DNA from: JACPNO01 sp963825405
Lineage (GTDB): Bacteria; Acidobacteriota; Terriglobia; Bryobacterales; Bryobacteraceae
Assembly (NCBI GenBank): GCA_963825405.1
Contig: CAWGTB010000004.1
Span: 195,556 to 259,555 of the forward strand
Length of the DNA stretch: 64,000 bases
Reading direction: 5' to 3'
In this document: one piece after another, positions 7,925-16,545 of the stretch
Layout: each line of letters opens with the position of its first letter
Numbering within the stretch: the stretch's first letter is position 1
Program-made: the position numbers and the translations under genes
Notes under the pieces: model-generated
Seen by the model: the letters and a program-made list of their open reading frames with translations, nothing else
Told to the model about the DNA's origin: nothing
Database searches by the model: none

Positions 7925-8677
7925 CTAGTGAGTGATCGGCGCGATGCTTTCGCCGCGCAGGCTGAAGGATTCGCCCAGGTAAACGCGGCGCACTTCGGGG
8001 TCGCGCCCCAGCGCATCCGGGCTGCCGGCGCGGAAAATCTTGCCGTTGTTGATGATGTAGGCGCGATCGGTGACCATCAGCGTCTCCCGCACGTTGTGAT
8101 CGGTCACCAGAATGCCGATGCCGGAGCGCTTCAGTTCAAAAATAATCCGCTGCAATTCCAGAACCTGAATCGGGTCGATGCCGGAGAACGGTTCGTCGAG
8201 CAGCAGGAAATTGGGCTCGATCACCAGCGAACGCGCGATTTCCACGCGCCGCCGCTCGCCGCCGGAAAGCGTGTAGCCCTTGTTGCGGCGAACTTTCTCC
8301 AGACCCAATTGTTCGATCAGCCGCTCCATGCGCGCGTGCCGCTCATGCGCGGGAATGCGGAGGGTTTCGAGGATCGCCATCAGGTTTCCCTCGACCGAAA
8401 GCTTGCGAAACACCGAAGCTTCCTGCGGCAGATAGCTGATGCCGTGGCGGGCGCGCTGGAACATCGGAAGCGCGGTGACGTCGGTGCCGTCCAGCAGCAC
8501 TTTGCCGGAATCGGGCGTGATCAGCCCCACGATCATGTAGAACGATGTGGTTTTGCCCGCGCCGTTGGGACCTAGCAGACCGACAACTTCACCCTGCTGG
8601 ACGTCGACCGAAACGTCGTCCACCACTTTACGGCCGCCGTAGGATTTTGAGAGGTCCCGGGTTTCCAGCTTGCGCAT
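7925..8677 (-). CDS. lptB: LptB: LPS export ABC transporter ATP-binding protein
   Basis: A 250-residue ABC ATPase that powers extraction of lipopolysaccharide from the inner membrane with LptF/LptG. Visible motifs are Walker A GPNGAGKT, the LptB-specific Q-loop stretch YLPQEASVFRKLSVEGN, signature LSGGERRRVEIARSL, Walker B LLLDEPFSGIDP, and the switch histidine in VTDHNVRETL. It starts six bases after the stop of the large LptC/LptA-like gene, so the two form an operon. The permeases are not in the window. Confidence 0.93.
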   Translation of the reverse strand: MRKLETRDLSKSYGGRKVVDDVSVDVQQGEVVGLLGPNGAGKTTSFYMIVGLITPDSGKVLLDGTDVTALPMFQRARHGISYLPQEASVFRKLSVEGNLMAILETLRIPAHERHARMERLIEQLGLEKVRRNKGYTLSGGERRRVEIARSLVIEPNFLLLDEPFSGIDPIQVLELQRIIFELKRSGIGILVTDHNVRETLMVTDRAYIINNGKIFRAGSPDALGRDPEVRRVYLGESFSLRGESIAPITH

Positions 8678-8682
8678 GAGAG

Positions 8683-11037
8683 CTACTTGCGGAGCAGGCG
8701 GCTGGCAGTGCGAGCACCCGGCCCACCCGTTACTAGAAGCCTATCATCGTTGACAAAGTAGGTCAATTCTGTGCCGCGCGTATTGCCGCGCAGACTGTCG
8801 ATGAACTGTGGCTCGCCGCCGCGAATCAGGATCCGCTCCTCGCCGGTTGTGTAGTACTCGGCATGCTCGCCCAGGCCGGTGCGGGTGCGGTCGATCCCGG
8901 TCTGAACGATCTCGACTTTTTCATCTGCGAAAGCTTTTTCCAGGCGCGAGTCATCGGTCTTGTCATCGGTCTTGTCATCGCTTTTGTCGCCGCTTTTGTC
9001 GTTGGCCTTGGCTACCGTTTTGTCCGCCGAAGCATCCGCCGGCGTTTTGGGTTTGGACTCCGTCAGAAACGCGCGCAGCTCGCCCGCTTTCACTCGCAGA
9101 TTCGGCCGGCTGAGCGTGACGTGCCCGTTGTAATGGGCCAGCCGGTCCTGATCGGTATAGAGCAACGCATCGGCTTTGACCACGGTGAAAATCGGCGCCA
9201 CGTCGGCGGCGGGCTTGCCGTCCGATCCTTCCGGCGGCTTGGCCTTCTCCCGCATATTCGTGATCACGCCACCTTTGGCCGCGAGGGAGCGCTTGTCGCG
9301 ATCGAGATCGATGCGGTCGCCCTGGACGCGGTCGGCGCCCTGCCACATTACGGCGCGAGTCTCATAGTGAATCAGGCGATTGTGATTGGCGGAGGTCATG
9401 TGCTCGGCCAACGCCTGGATGGGCTCGTCGCCGGAAAGCATTTCCGACGTCGTGGTTTTCTTGTCCGGCATGCGGCTAGACGTCACGTGGCCGTCGGCGG
9501 CGAAATCTCCGCTCTTCTGATCCAGCTTGATGCGATCGGCGGACGTGGTGGCGGACGCGTCCGACATGCGCGCCTTCTTTTCGAGCGTGATCAGATTGCT
9601 GGCATAGTCGAGCTCGGCGTGGCTGGCTTGCGCGCGCCGCTCGCCTTCTTCATACGCGAACTCGTCCCACTGCTCCATGCGCTTCATCTGCCCGTTCTTT
9701 TCAAACTCGGCCGCCAGATTTTTGCTGCGCGTGGTGGAGACGGGACGCTTCTTGGCCGCTTCCTCGGGAGTGGGCTCGGTCCGCGTGCGGGCATTGACGC
9801 AGCGAAACGATTGAATCTGATTCTGCACGCCGTAGACGATATCCATGTCGTCGCCATCAAGCGTACGCCGGCGCTGGGTGGGATGATTGGGCAGGAATTC
9901 GAGATTCCCCGGCGCGCGCGCCAGAACGCGTTCGATCTCACGGCCTCCCGGACGCATCCGAATCTCCACCGTTTCGCTGCGCAGCACCCGCGTCTCAGGC
10001 GGAATCGTTCCGGCCACCGGAAGGGGCTTCGATTCGACTACCGTGTGCCCGTTACCCAGCACTTTTTTTAAATTGCTGTCGCCATTCACGGTTTCAAAAT
10101 CCAGGTAGACGACGTCGGTGGTCATCGTGGTTTGCGAGCCTTCGGATACCGACACCAGTTTGGCGTTCTTGTTTCCGGTGACGCGGTCGATTTGTCCGTT
10201 GTCGTTATAGGTGACGTGCAATTCGTCGGCGGCATATTGCAGCGAGCGGCGCGGGTATTCCGCAGTCCCGTGAGCGGCGACCGCATCCACCTGGTGGATA
10301 ACTCCGTCCTGCAGCGTAACCAGGGTGGCCGCAGCTTCCATCAAGGCGTCATCGCGTTTCAACCGCGCCCAGGGCTTCAGCCAGATGATCGACGAGCCTT
10401 CTTTGTAATTGAGCTCGGCGGTTTCAATTCGCATTGGCTTGGCGGCGGGCGTGGCCGCTTTCCAATCCAGGCTTACCTGGCTTAGCAGATGAAGCTCGCG
10501 CGTGCCGGGATCGTAATTCGCTCCCAGCGAATCCCCTTCGCCATTTTCAAATTTGAAATGCGTCGGCTGCTCGGTGTAGGCTTTGCCGCTCTTGGTTTCG
10601 AACGTGACACCGGAGGAGCGAATGGTCACTGGCGTCCGGGTCGGTGCGCCTTCAACCGGCAGGTTCAGCGTGATATCCACCTGGCCGCTGGAATAGAGGC
10701 GGTCGGCCGATTGATCGAATTCCGCCTGCGCGCTATGCACCAGGTCGTATTCGTCGCCGGTCTTTTTGTAGATGCGCAGCTCGACATCGTCCAGTTGCAC
10801 TTTGGAACTGTCGTTTTCCTGTTTGACGCCCTTGGCATAGATGTCGACAACGGGATGGCCCTGATCGGTGTGGGACCAATGCCAGTTCTCGAGCTTGCCG
10901 CTGAGATCGAAAGGGAGCGCAGCGGGCTTCGCCGCCGCGTGCTTCTCCAGATCCGCTTTGCGGGTACGGTAGGTGGCGCCGATTCCGGCCAGGATGCCCA
11001 GAATCGCGATCACCAGAAGCCAGCGGGCATTACGCAT
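8683..11037 (-). CDS. Large LptC/LptA (OstA-like) LPS transport protein
   Basis: A 784-residue protein with an amino-terminal membrane anchor (WLLVIAILGILAGIGATY) followed by several beta-jellyroll OstA/LptC-type repeats, such as DVELRIYKKTGDEYDLVHSAQAEFDQ and ADALLYTDQDRLAHYNGHVTLSRP. LptC is usually about 190 residues and LptA about 180, so this looks like both functions in one long periplasmic bridge. An acidic, lysine-rich linker of DKSDDKTDD type interrupts the carboxy half (encoded by the repeat at 8950-8997). The position directly upstream of lptB supports the role. The exact domain borders are inferred. Confidence 0.8.
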   Translation of the reverse strand: MRNARWLLVIAILGILAGIGATYRTRKADLEKHAAAKPAALPFDLSGKLENWHWSHTDQGHPVVDIYAKGVKQENDSSKVQLDDVELRIYKKTGDEYDLVHSAQAEFDQSADRLYSSGQVDITLNLPVEGAPTRTPVTIRSSGVTFETKSGKAYTEQPTHFKFENGEGDSLGANYDPGTRELHLLSQVSLDWKAATPAAKPMRIETAELNYKEGSSIIWLKPWARLKRDDALMEAAATLVTLQDGVIHQVDAVAAHGTAEYPRRSLQYAADELHVTYNDNGQIDRVTGNKNAKLVSVSEGSQTTMTTDVVYLDFETVNGDSNLKKVLGNGHTVVESKPLPVAGTIPPETRVLRSETVEIRMRPGGREIERVLARAPGNLEFLPNHPTQRRRTLDGDDMDIVYGVQNQIQSFRCVNARTRTEPTPEEAAKKRPVSTTRSKNLAAEFEKNGQMKRMEQWDEFAYEEGERRAQASHAELDYASNLITLEKKARMSDASATTSADRIKLDQKSGDFAADGHVTSSRMPDKKTTTSEMLSGDEPIQALAEHMTSANHNRLIHYETRAVMWQGADRVQGDRIDLDRDKRSLAAKGGVITNMREKAKPPEGSDGKPAADVAPIFTVVKADALLYTDQDRLAHYNGHVTLSRPNLRVKAGELRAFLTESKPKTPADASADKTVAKANDKSGDKSDDKTDDKTDDSRLEKAFADEKVEIVQTGIDRTRTGLGEHAEYYTTGEERILIRGGEPQFIDSLRGNTRGTELTYFVNDDRLLVTGGPGARTASRLLRK
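8950..8997 (-). repeat. 12-bp tandem repeat inside the LptC/LptA-like gene
   Basis: Four consecutive 12-bp units, the first two identical and the last two with one or two changes, encode the DKSGDKSDDKTDDK low-complexity linker. The unit length keeps the frame, so copy-number changes would only lengthen or shorten the linker. Confidence 0.8.
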
Positions 11038-11152
11038 TGTTTCTATCAGTGTAACAGCCCAGCGAAGACCGCGAGGGCAGTTGCAAAACGACTTTTGCCG
11101 GTTACAGTTAAATAATATAACTTGTTTGTTATATATGTATTACAGTTGCTAC

Positions 11153-11179
11153 TTGTCACTCTACCGTCTAGTGTGCTAA
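11153..11179. promoter_or_regulatory. CIRCE operator for HrcA upstream of groES
   Basis: Half-sites TTGTCACTC and GTGTGCTAA are separated by exactly 9 bp. The CIRCE consensus is TTAGCACTC, 9 bp, GAGTGCTAA, so 15 of 18 positions match. It lies 75 bp before the groES start in an AT-rich stretch, the normal place for HrcA control of chaperonins. hrcA itself is not in the window. Confidence 0.85.
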
Positions 11180-11190
11180 TAATATTCCTG

Positions 11191-11209
11191 AATCGAAATT
11201 GCTTCGATT
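11191..11209. promoter_or_regulatory. Inverted repeat in the groES leader
   Basis: Perfect 7-bp arms AATCGAA and TTCGATT around five bases lie between CIRCE and groES. It could form a small hairpin in the mRNA leader or be a second operator. Which one applies is not evident. Confidence 0.5.
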
Positions 11210-11254
11210 TACATACCTACAATTCAGTAACTCAATCCTGGAGGTTGATGGCTT

Positions 11255-11572
11255 ATGAAGATTCGACCGCTCTACGACCGCATCGTGGTCAAACGAATCG
11301 AAGAGAAAGAAACCATGCAAGGCGGGCTGTACATACCCGACTCTGCGAAAGAAAAGCCGCAGGAAGGCGAAGTCGTTGCCGTGGGCAAGGGCAAACGCTT
11401 GGACGACGGCAAACTGGTTCCGCTCGACGTGCAAGTCGGCGACCGCATTCTGTTCGGGAAATACTCGGGCAGCGACATCAAGTTGGACGGCGAAGAGTAC
11501 ATGATCATGCGCGAGGACGAAGTCCTGGGCATCATGGATGCGCAGCCGAAAGCAGCAAAGAAAGCGAGCTAG
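11255..11572 (+). CDS. groES: GroES co-chaperonin
   Basis: A 105-residue 10-kDa chaperonin. It begins MKIRPLYDRIVVKRIEEKET and contains the mobile loop ETMQGGLYIPDSAKEKPQ, the strand VGDRILFGKYSGSDIKLDGE and the closing YMIMREDEVLGIM. It caps GroEL in ATP-dependent protein folding in the cytoplasm. A GGAGG motif lies a few bases before the start. It is the first gene of the groES-groEL operon and is controlled by the CIRCE element upstream. The tail is slightly longer than usual (AKKAS). Confidence 0.97.
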   Translation: MKIRPLYDRIVVKRIEEKETMQGGLYIPDSAKEKPQEGEVVAVGKGKRLDDGKLVPLDVQVGDRILFGKYSGSDIKLDGEEYMIMREDEVLGIMDAQPKAAKKAS

Positions 11573-11584
11573 GAGAGACAATCT

Positions 11585-13214
11585 ATGGCGAAACAAATTG
11601 TTTACGCAGAGAATTCGCGTCAGGCCATTTTGCGTGGCGTGAACCAATTGGCTGACGCTGTAAAAGTCACGCTGGGCCCACGCGGGCGCAACGTGGTTCT
11701 GGAGAAAAAATTCGGCGGCCCCAACATCACCAAAGACGGCGTGACGGTGGCCAAAGAGATCGAGCTGAAGGATCCGCTCGAAAACATGGGCGCGCAGATG
11801 GTGCGCGAAGTAGCATCCAAGACCTCCGACGTGGCCGGTGACGGCACCACCACGGCGACCATTCTGGCGCAGTCCATCTTCCGCGAAGGCGTGAAGGCGG
11901 TAGCGGCGGGCGCCAACCCGATGGCCCTCAAGCGCGGCATCGAGAAGGCAGTCGAAGTGGCGGTTGAGGAAGTCAAAAAGCTGTCGAAATCGATCTCGGG
12001 CGACATGATCGCGCAGGTTGGCACCATTTCGGCCAACAGCGACACGACCATCGGCACAATTATTGCCGACGCCATGAAGAAGGTCGGCAAGGACGGCGTC
12101 ATCACGGTTGAAGAGTCGAAGACCATGGTCACCGAGCTGACCACCGTCGACGGCATGCAGTTCGACCGCGGCTATCTCTCACCGTACTTCGTGAGCGACG
12201 CCGAGCGGATGGAGTGCGTGCTCGAAGAGCCGTACATCCTGATCCACGAAAAGAAAATCAGCAACATGAAGGACCTGCTGCCGGTTCTCGAGCAGATCGC
12301 CCGCTCCGGAAAACCGCTGCTGGTAATCGCCGAGGAAGTGGAAGGCGAGGCCCTGGCAACGCTGGTCGTCAACAAGCTGCGCGGCACGTTGAACGCTTGC
12401 GCGGTGAAGGCTCCGGGCTTCGGCGACCGCCGCAAGGCGATGCTCGAAGACATCGGCATCCTGACCGGCGGCAAGCCGATCATGGAAGAGACCGGCATTA
12501 AGCTCGAAGGCGTTCGCCTGGAAGATCTGGGCAAAGCCAAGCGCGTCACGGTCGACAAAGACAACACCACCATCGTGGACGGCGGCGGCACCCAGAAGAC
12601 CATCGAAGGCCGCATCAAGCAGCTGCGCGCGCAGATCGACGAAACCACGTCGGACTATGATCGCGAGAAGTTGCAGGAGCGGTTGGCGAAGCTGGCCGGC
12701 GGCGTGGCGGTAATCAAAGTCGGCGCGGCTACCGAAACCGAAATGAAGGAAAAGAAAGCTCGCGTGGAAGATGCTTTGCATGCTACGCGCGCGGCGGTTG
12801 AGGAAGGCATCGTTCCGGGCGGCGGCGTGGCATTGCTGCGGGCTTCGAAGGCGCTGCATAGCCTTGAAGATCGCGGGCGACGAGCAGATCGGCGTGGACA
12901 TTGTGCGCCGGGCCTGCGAAGAGCCGCTGCGGCAGATCGTGGCCAACTCCGGTACCGAAGGCGCCATCGTGGTCGAGAAGGTTCGCACCAACGACAACGC
13001 CAACTGGGGCTACAACGCGCAGACCGATCAGTATGAGGACCTGGTGAAGTCGGGCGTCATCGATCCCACCAAGGTAACGCGCACGGCGCTGCAGAACGCA
13101 GCATCGATCGCATCCCTGATGCTGACCACCGAGGCGATGATCGCCGAGATTCCGGAGAAGAAATCAGCTCCGGCTGGTGGCGGCGGACACGGTCCGGAAG
13201 GCATGGACTACTAA
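11585..13214 (+). CDS. groEL: GroEL chaperonin (interrupted by one frameshift)
   Basis: The 60-kDa chaperonin, twelve bases after groES. The frame from 11585 is normal GroEL through the ATP-binding GDGTTTATILAQ and into VALLRASKALHSL, then shifts at about 12863. The true carboxy end (GDEQIGVDIVRRACEEPLRQ to the Gly-rich GGGGHGPEGMDY) continues in another frame to 13214. Removing one C from AGCCTTG near 12863 restores an uninterrupted 542-residue protein of standard length. An essential gene is unlikely to be broken, so I read this as a consensus error. Confidence 0.93.
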
Positions 13215-13857
13215 GCAGTAATCAGAAGTACGAGGCCGCGCTTCCCCAACCAGGGAGCGCGGCTTTTTTTATTGTTTGCTAAGTGGGGCAGGTCCCCGAC
13301 CTGCCATTTCGTTGACGCGCTCGACCAAGGCCACATTTCCGGAAGTTCCACCAACCCCGCCCGCACCGGATTCGATTCGATGTACCGAACGATGCTGTCA
13401 AATTCCTTCGCATCGCGCACCCAATGGTCATAAGGATTCGTCCTGCCAAAACCGCAGTCCCGTCCGGCCGAGGATCAGATTGGCCTCCCGGGCGCTGGTG
13501 TTCTTCACGGCGCGCGTAATCTCCGGACAGAGGATTTGTGCGGCTGCAACAGAACATGCACATGGTTCGACATGATGACCCATGCGAACAGCTCGTAAAG
13601 GTCCCATTTTCGGCTCGCGATGAGCAGCGTCTCTGCAACCGCGGCGGGAACTTGAGGATTCTTGAAGGAACACTCGGCCCGGAACTGGCGGAATCCAGTT
13701 GCCGATCCCATCAGGAGGAATCGCCGGCCTTCCGGGAGCGAAGTCCGCTACCAAGATCGTGCGTGGCACGAGGAAGCGAGCCATGCAAGCGCCAGGTCAG
13801 GAAGATGGGCGCTCCTTCGGGCTGCCAATGGGGCAGCCTTCTGCGGTAGAAGCTCAT
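13211..13857 (-). pseudogene. REP-associated tyrosine transposase (RAYT), frame-disrupted
   Basis: A Y1/IS200-like single-strand DNA transposase spread over several frames. The pieces in order are SFYRRRLPHWQPEGAPIFLT (start), WVIMSNHVHVLLQP (the HUH-type HVH metal site), LILGRTGLRFWQDES, then YDHWVRDAKEFDSIVRYI (catalytic Tyr region) and ESNPVRAGLVELPEMWPWSS. At least two frame changes interrupt it, from decay or consensus error. The reading frame of the last piece runs through the left REP end to 13211. Confidence 0.8.
13235..13270 (+). terminator. Rho-independent terminator after groEL
   Basis: A GC stem with arms GCCGCGCT and AGCGCGGC and a short loop (13235-13263) is followed by seven T residues (13264-13270). 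It sits about 20 bases after the groEL stop. Confidence 0.88.
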
Positions 13858-13919
13858 GGATACGAGTAGCGGGCACGCTCTACAATTCTCAAATGGCAGG
13901 TCGGGGACCTGCCCCACTT
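13281..13919. mobile_element. RAYT/REP element with 29-bp perfect inverted ends
   Basis: Bases 13281-13309 and 13891-13919 are exact reverse complements over 29 bp. Each end is itself a hairpin (GGCAGGT and ACCTGCC around a CCCCG or CGGGG loop), typical of REP sequences. Between them, on the minus strand, lies a RAYT-type transposase gene. The right end stops one base before the ATG of the amidohydrolase gene. Confidence 0.85.
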
Positions 13920-14783
13920 ATGCCGATCTCGCGGCGCGCGTTTCTACAAGCTGCATTGGCCCCTACCGCCGGGCCCGTGATCGACGTGCATCAACACACC
14001 TGCTATTGGGGCCGATCGGACGAAGATCTCATCGCGCATCAGGCCGCCATGGGCGTGACGCGAACCGTGCTGCTGCCGGCGGGATCGCTGACCACGCTCG
14101 ATGTCGGCGCGGGCGGGAACAAGTCCGTCATGGACCTGGCGCGCTGGCAGCCCGGCAAATTTTCATTCTTCGCCAACGAAGTCCCGACCCTGGCCGGCGC
14201 GCGCGCGGAGTTGGAAAAATATCTGAAGGCTGGCGCCATTGGAATCGGAGAACAGAAATTCTGGGTGGAGTGCGATTCTCCCGCCATCCATTTGCTGGCC
14301 GACATCGCCACGGATTTCGACGTGCCGGTCCTGCTGCATTTCCAGCACGGCGTGTATAACCTGAGCATCGAGCGCTTCCACAATGTGTTGGAGAAGCATC
14401 CCAAAGCCGTGTTCATCGGCCACGCGCAGACATGGTGGGGCAACATTGACCAGCGGCACGAGCAGAAGATCATGTACCCGAAAGGTCCGGTGACCGCCGG
14501 CGGCATCACCGACCGGCTGTTGGCGGATTATCCCAACATTTATGGCGATCTTTCGGCCGGATCCGGCCTCAACGCCCTTACCCGCGATGAAGGACACACC
14601 CGCGAATTCCTGGCGAAACATCAGGACAAACTGCTCTATGGCAGCGACTGCGAGGACCGCCGAGGAACCGGGCCGGCCTGCAGCGGAGCACAATGCCTCG
14701 CAGCCGTACGCCGTCTGGCCAGCGCGGCCGTAGCCCATAAAATCTTGTACGGAAACGCCTCCCGCCTGCTAAAAATCAGCTGA
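13920..14783 (+). CDS. Amidohydrolase family protein with signal-like start
   Basis: A 287-residue TIM-barrel hydrolase of the amidohydrolase-2 type. After a twin-arginine-like start (MPISRRAFLQAAL) come the metal-binding VIDVHQHTCYWG, VLLHFQHGVYN, AVFIGHAQTWWG and LLYGSDCEDRRG segments, the last containing the usual metal-ligand aspartate. The substrate is unknown. The start ATG directly follows the REP element's end, so the natural promoter and ribosome-binding site appear to have been displaced. Confidence 0.75.
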   Translation: MPISRRAFLQAALAPTAGPVIDVHQHTCYWGRSDEDLIAHQAAMGVTRTVLLPAGSLTTLDVGAGGNKSVMDLARWQPGKFSFFANEVPTLAGARAELEKYLKAGAIGIGEQKFWVECDSPAIHLLADIATDFDVPVLLHFQHGVYNLSIERFHNVLEKHPKAVFIGHAQTWWGNIDQRHEQKIMYPKGPVTAGGITDRLLADYPNIYGDLSAGSGLNALTRDEGHTREFLAKHQDKLLYGSDCEDRRGTGPACSGAQCLAAVRRLASAAVAHKILYGNASRLLKIS

Positions 14784-14790
14784 GCTCCGT

Positions 14791-14796
14791 TATAAT
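14791..14796 (+). promoter_or_regulatory. -10 box TATAAT just before the cyclophilin gene
   Basis: A perfect TATAAT ends seven bases before the ATG at 14804. Transcription would begin at or next to the start codon, implying a leaderless mRNA. No clear -35 box is seen. Confidence 0.5.
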
Positions 14797-14803
14797 TATT
14801 CCC

Positions 14804-15478
14804 ATGCTTCGTTTCTCTTTAGTAGCCATTGCCGCTGTTGGAACCATGTTGGCGCAGGCGCCGCCGCCCGCGGCTGAAAAACCAGCCCGCGAGCCGGGCA
14901 TGTACGCGACCATCAACACGTCGCTGGGCGCGATCACCGTCCAGCTATTCGAGAAAGAAGCGCCGATCACGGTAAAGAATTTCATGGGCCTGGCGAGAGG
15001 AACCAAGGAGTTTGATGATCCGAAGACCAAGGCAAAGGTGAAGCGCCCGTTCTACAACGGCGTGGCCTTTCATCGCGTGATTCCGGATTTCATGATTCAG
15101 GGCGGCGACCCCACCGGCACCGGCATGTACGGCAGCACCGTCATTCCCGATGAATTCGCGCCCACGCTGAAATTCGATATTAAGGGGCGTCTGGCGATGG
15201 CGAATTCTGGACCGCGCACCGGCAGCACGCAATTTTTCATCACCGACAGCACGCCAACTTATCTCAACGGCAAGCACACAATTTTCGGACAGGTCGTCGA
15301 AGGGCAGGATGTGGTGACCAAGATCGCCACCACGAAGCGCGATTCCAACGACAAGCCGCTGACGCCGGTCCTGATCAAGACCATCACCTTCAAGCGCGAA
15401 GGCCCCGCGCCGGCGAGTGAAGCTCCGAAGAAGGCTGCGCCCGCGGCGAAGAAAACCACTCCCGCCGAAAAGAAGTAG
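14804..15478 (+). CDS. Cyclophilin-type peptidyl-prolyl cis-trans isomerase
   Basis: A 224-residue exported cyclophilin. It has a signal peptide (LRFSLVAIAAVGTMLAQA) followed by the cyclophilin core: GAITVQLFEKEAPITVKNF, the active-site stretch FHRVIPDFMIQGGDPTGTG, MANSGPRTGSTQFFIT and LNGKHTIFGQVVEGQDVV. Catalytic Arg, Phe and Gln residues are present. The carboxy end is a low-complexity Ala/Pro/Lys tail. It probably assists folding of periplasmic proteins. Confidence 0.9.
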   Translation: MLRFSLVAIAAVGTMLAQAPPPAAEKPAREPGMYATINTSLGAITVQLFEKEAPITVKNFMGLARGTKEFDDPKTKAKVKRPFYNGVAFHRVIPDFMIQGGDPTGTGMYGSTVIPDEFAPTLKFDIKGRLAMANSGPRTGSTQFFITDSTPTYLNGKHTIFGQVVEGQDVVTKIATTKRDSNDKPLTPVLIKTITFKREGPAPASEAPKKAAPAAKKTTPAEKK

Positions 15479-15533
15479 ACGCGCGCCGTCCGTCCCCAGG
15501 GGTCAATGGGAAATTGAACGTACCGCGATGCTC

Positions 15534-15539
15534 TACAAT
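15534..15539 (+). promoter_or_regulatory. -10 box TACAAT just before the MoxR gene
   Basis: TACAAT ends six bases before the GTG at 15546, again implying a leaderless or nearly leaderless transcript. A TTGAAC lies 14 bases upstream, closer than a usual -35 box. Confidence 0.45.
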
Positions 15540-15545
15540 AGTTGA

Positions 15546-16538
15546 GTGGGATCGGAAGCCTCGCTCGAACTAGCAGTTTCCAGACTGAACCAAGTCCGCT
15601 TTGAGATCGGCAAGGTCATTGTCGGTCAACAGGATGTCATTGAAGGAGTGCTGATCTGCCTGATCGCCTCCGGGCACGTGCTGCTGGAAGGCGTGCCGGG
15701 ATTGGGCAAGACCACGCTGCTGCGGACGCTGGCCCGCGCGTTGCAACTGAAATATTCCCGCATCCAGTTCACACCGGATTTGATGCCCGCCGACATCGTC
15801 GGCAGCATGATTATCGAAACCGAAGAGCGCGGCTCGAAATCCTTGCGCTTTCAACCGGGACCGATTTTCGCGCATCTAGTGCTGGCCGACGAGATCAACC
15901 GGGCCACGCCGAAAACGCAATCCGCGCTGCTAGAGGCCATGCAGGAGCGCACCGTCACCAGCGGCAACACCACGCATGAACTGGAAGCGCCGTTCCTCGT
16001 GATGGCGACGCAGAATCCTATTGAGATGGAAGGAACCTATCCGCTGCCGGAAGCGCAGCTCGACCGGTTCCTGATGAAAATTCTGGTGAATTATCCCTCG
16101 CGCGAAGAACTCACCCGCATTGTGGAACGCACCATCCAGACCGAAGAAGCGCAGCTCAAACCGGTGCTCGACCGGGCTTCCATTCTGGAGGTCAAGTCCG
16201 TGTGCCGGCAGGTGCTGGTTGCCCCGCATGTGCAGGATTTTGCCGTCGAACTGGTGATGGCGACGCAGCCCGAGCAGCGGGAAGCGCATGACCTGGCCAA
16301 GAAATATGTCCGCTACGGAAGCTCTCCGCGCGGCGCGCAGGCGCTGGTGGAATGCGGCCGCGTGGTTGCGCTGATGCGCGGACGGTTCCACTTGAGCGTG
16401 GAAGACATTCTCTCGGTGGCGGCGGCCGTGTTGCGGCACCGCATCATCCTGAACTTCGACGCGCATGCCGACGGACAAACGCCGGAAAGCATTCTGAACG
16501 TCATCATTCGGAGCGTGTCAGCCCACGCGGCAGCCTAG
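15546..16538 (+). CDS. MoxR-family AAA+ ATPase
   Basis: A 330-residue MoxR ATPase starting at GTG. It shows the Walker A GVPGLGKTTLL, Walker B LVLADEINRATPKTQSALLE, sensor region MATQNPIEMEGTYPLPEAQ and arginine-finger stretch DRFLMKILVNYPSREEL. MoxR ATPases act as chaperones that load or activate partner VWA proteins. It is followed by DUF58, BatA-like and VWA proteins, the standard partner set of this family. Confidence 0.92.
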   Translation: MGSEASLELAVSRLNQVRFEIGKVIVGQQDVIEGVLICLIASGHVLLEGVPGLGKTTLLRTLARALQLKYSRIQFTPDLMPADIVGSMIIETEERGSKSLRFQPGPIFAHLVLADEINRATPKTQSALLEAMQERTVTSGNTTHELEAPFLVMATQNPIEMEGTYPLPEAQLDRFLMKILVNYPSREELTRIVERTIQTEEAQLKPVLDRASILEVKSVCRQVLVAPHVQDFAVELVMATQPEQREAHDLAKKYVRYGSSPRGAQALVECGRVVALMRGRFHLSVEDILSVAAAVLRHRIILNFDAHADGQTPESILNVIIRSVSAHAAA

Positions 16539-16545
16539 GTCCCTC

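Noticed and set aside
7355..8575. A long plus-strand open frame of 406 codons
   Set aside because: It lies antisense to the lptB gene and the IS66 remnant, has no family resemblance and a composition expected from the reverse of GC-rich coding DNA.
8863..10071. A 402-codon plus-strand frame
   Set aside because: It is the antisense shadow of the LptC/LptA-like gene, whose protein is recognisable and continuous.
12850..12880. Programmed frameshifting in groEL and other broken host genes
   Set aside because: None of these sites has a slippery heptamer, the families are not known to use it, and the required shifts equal single inserted bases.
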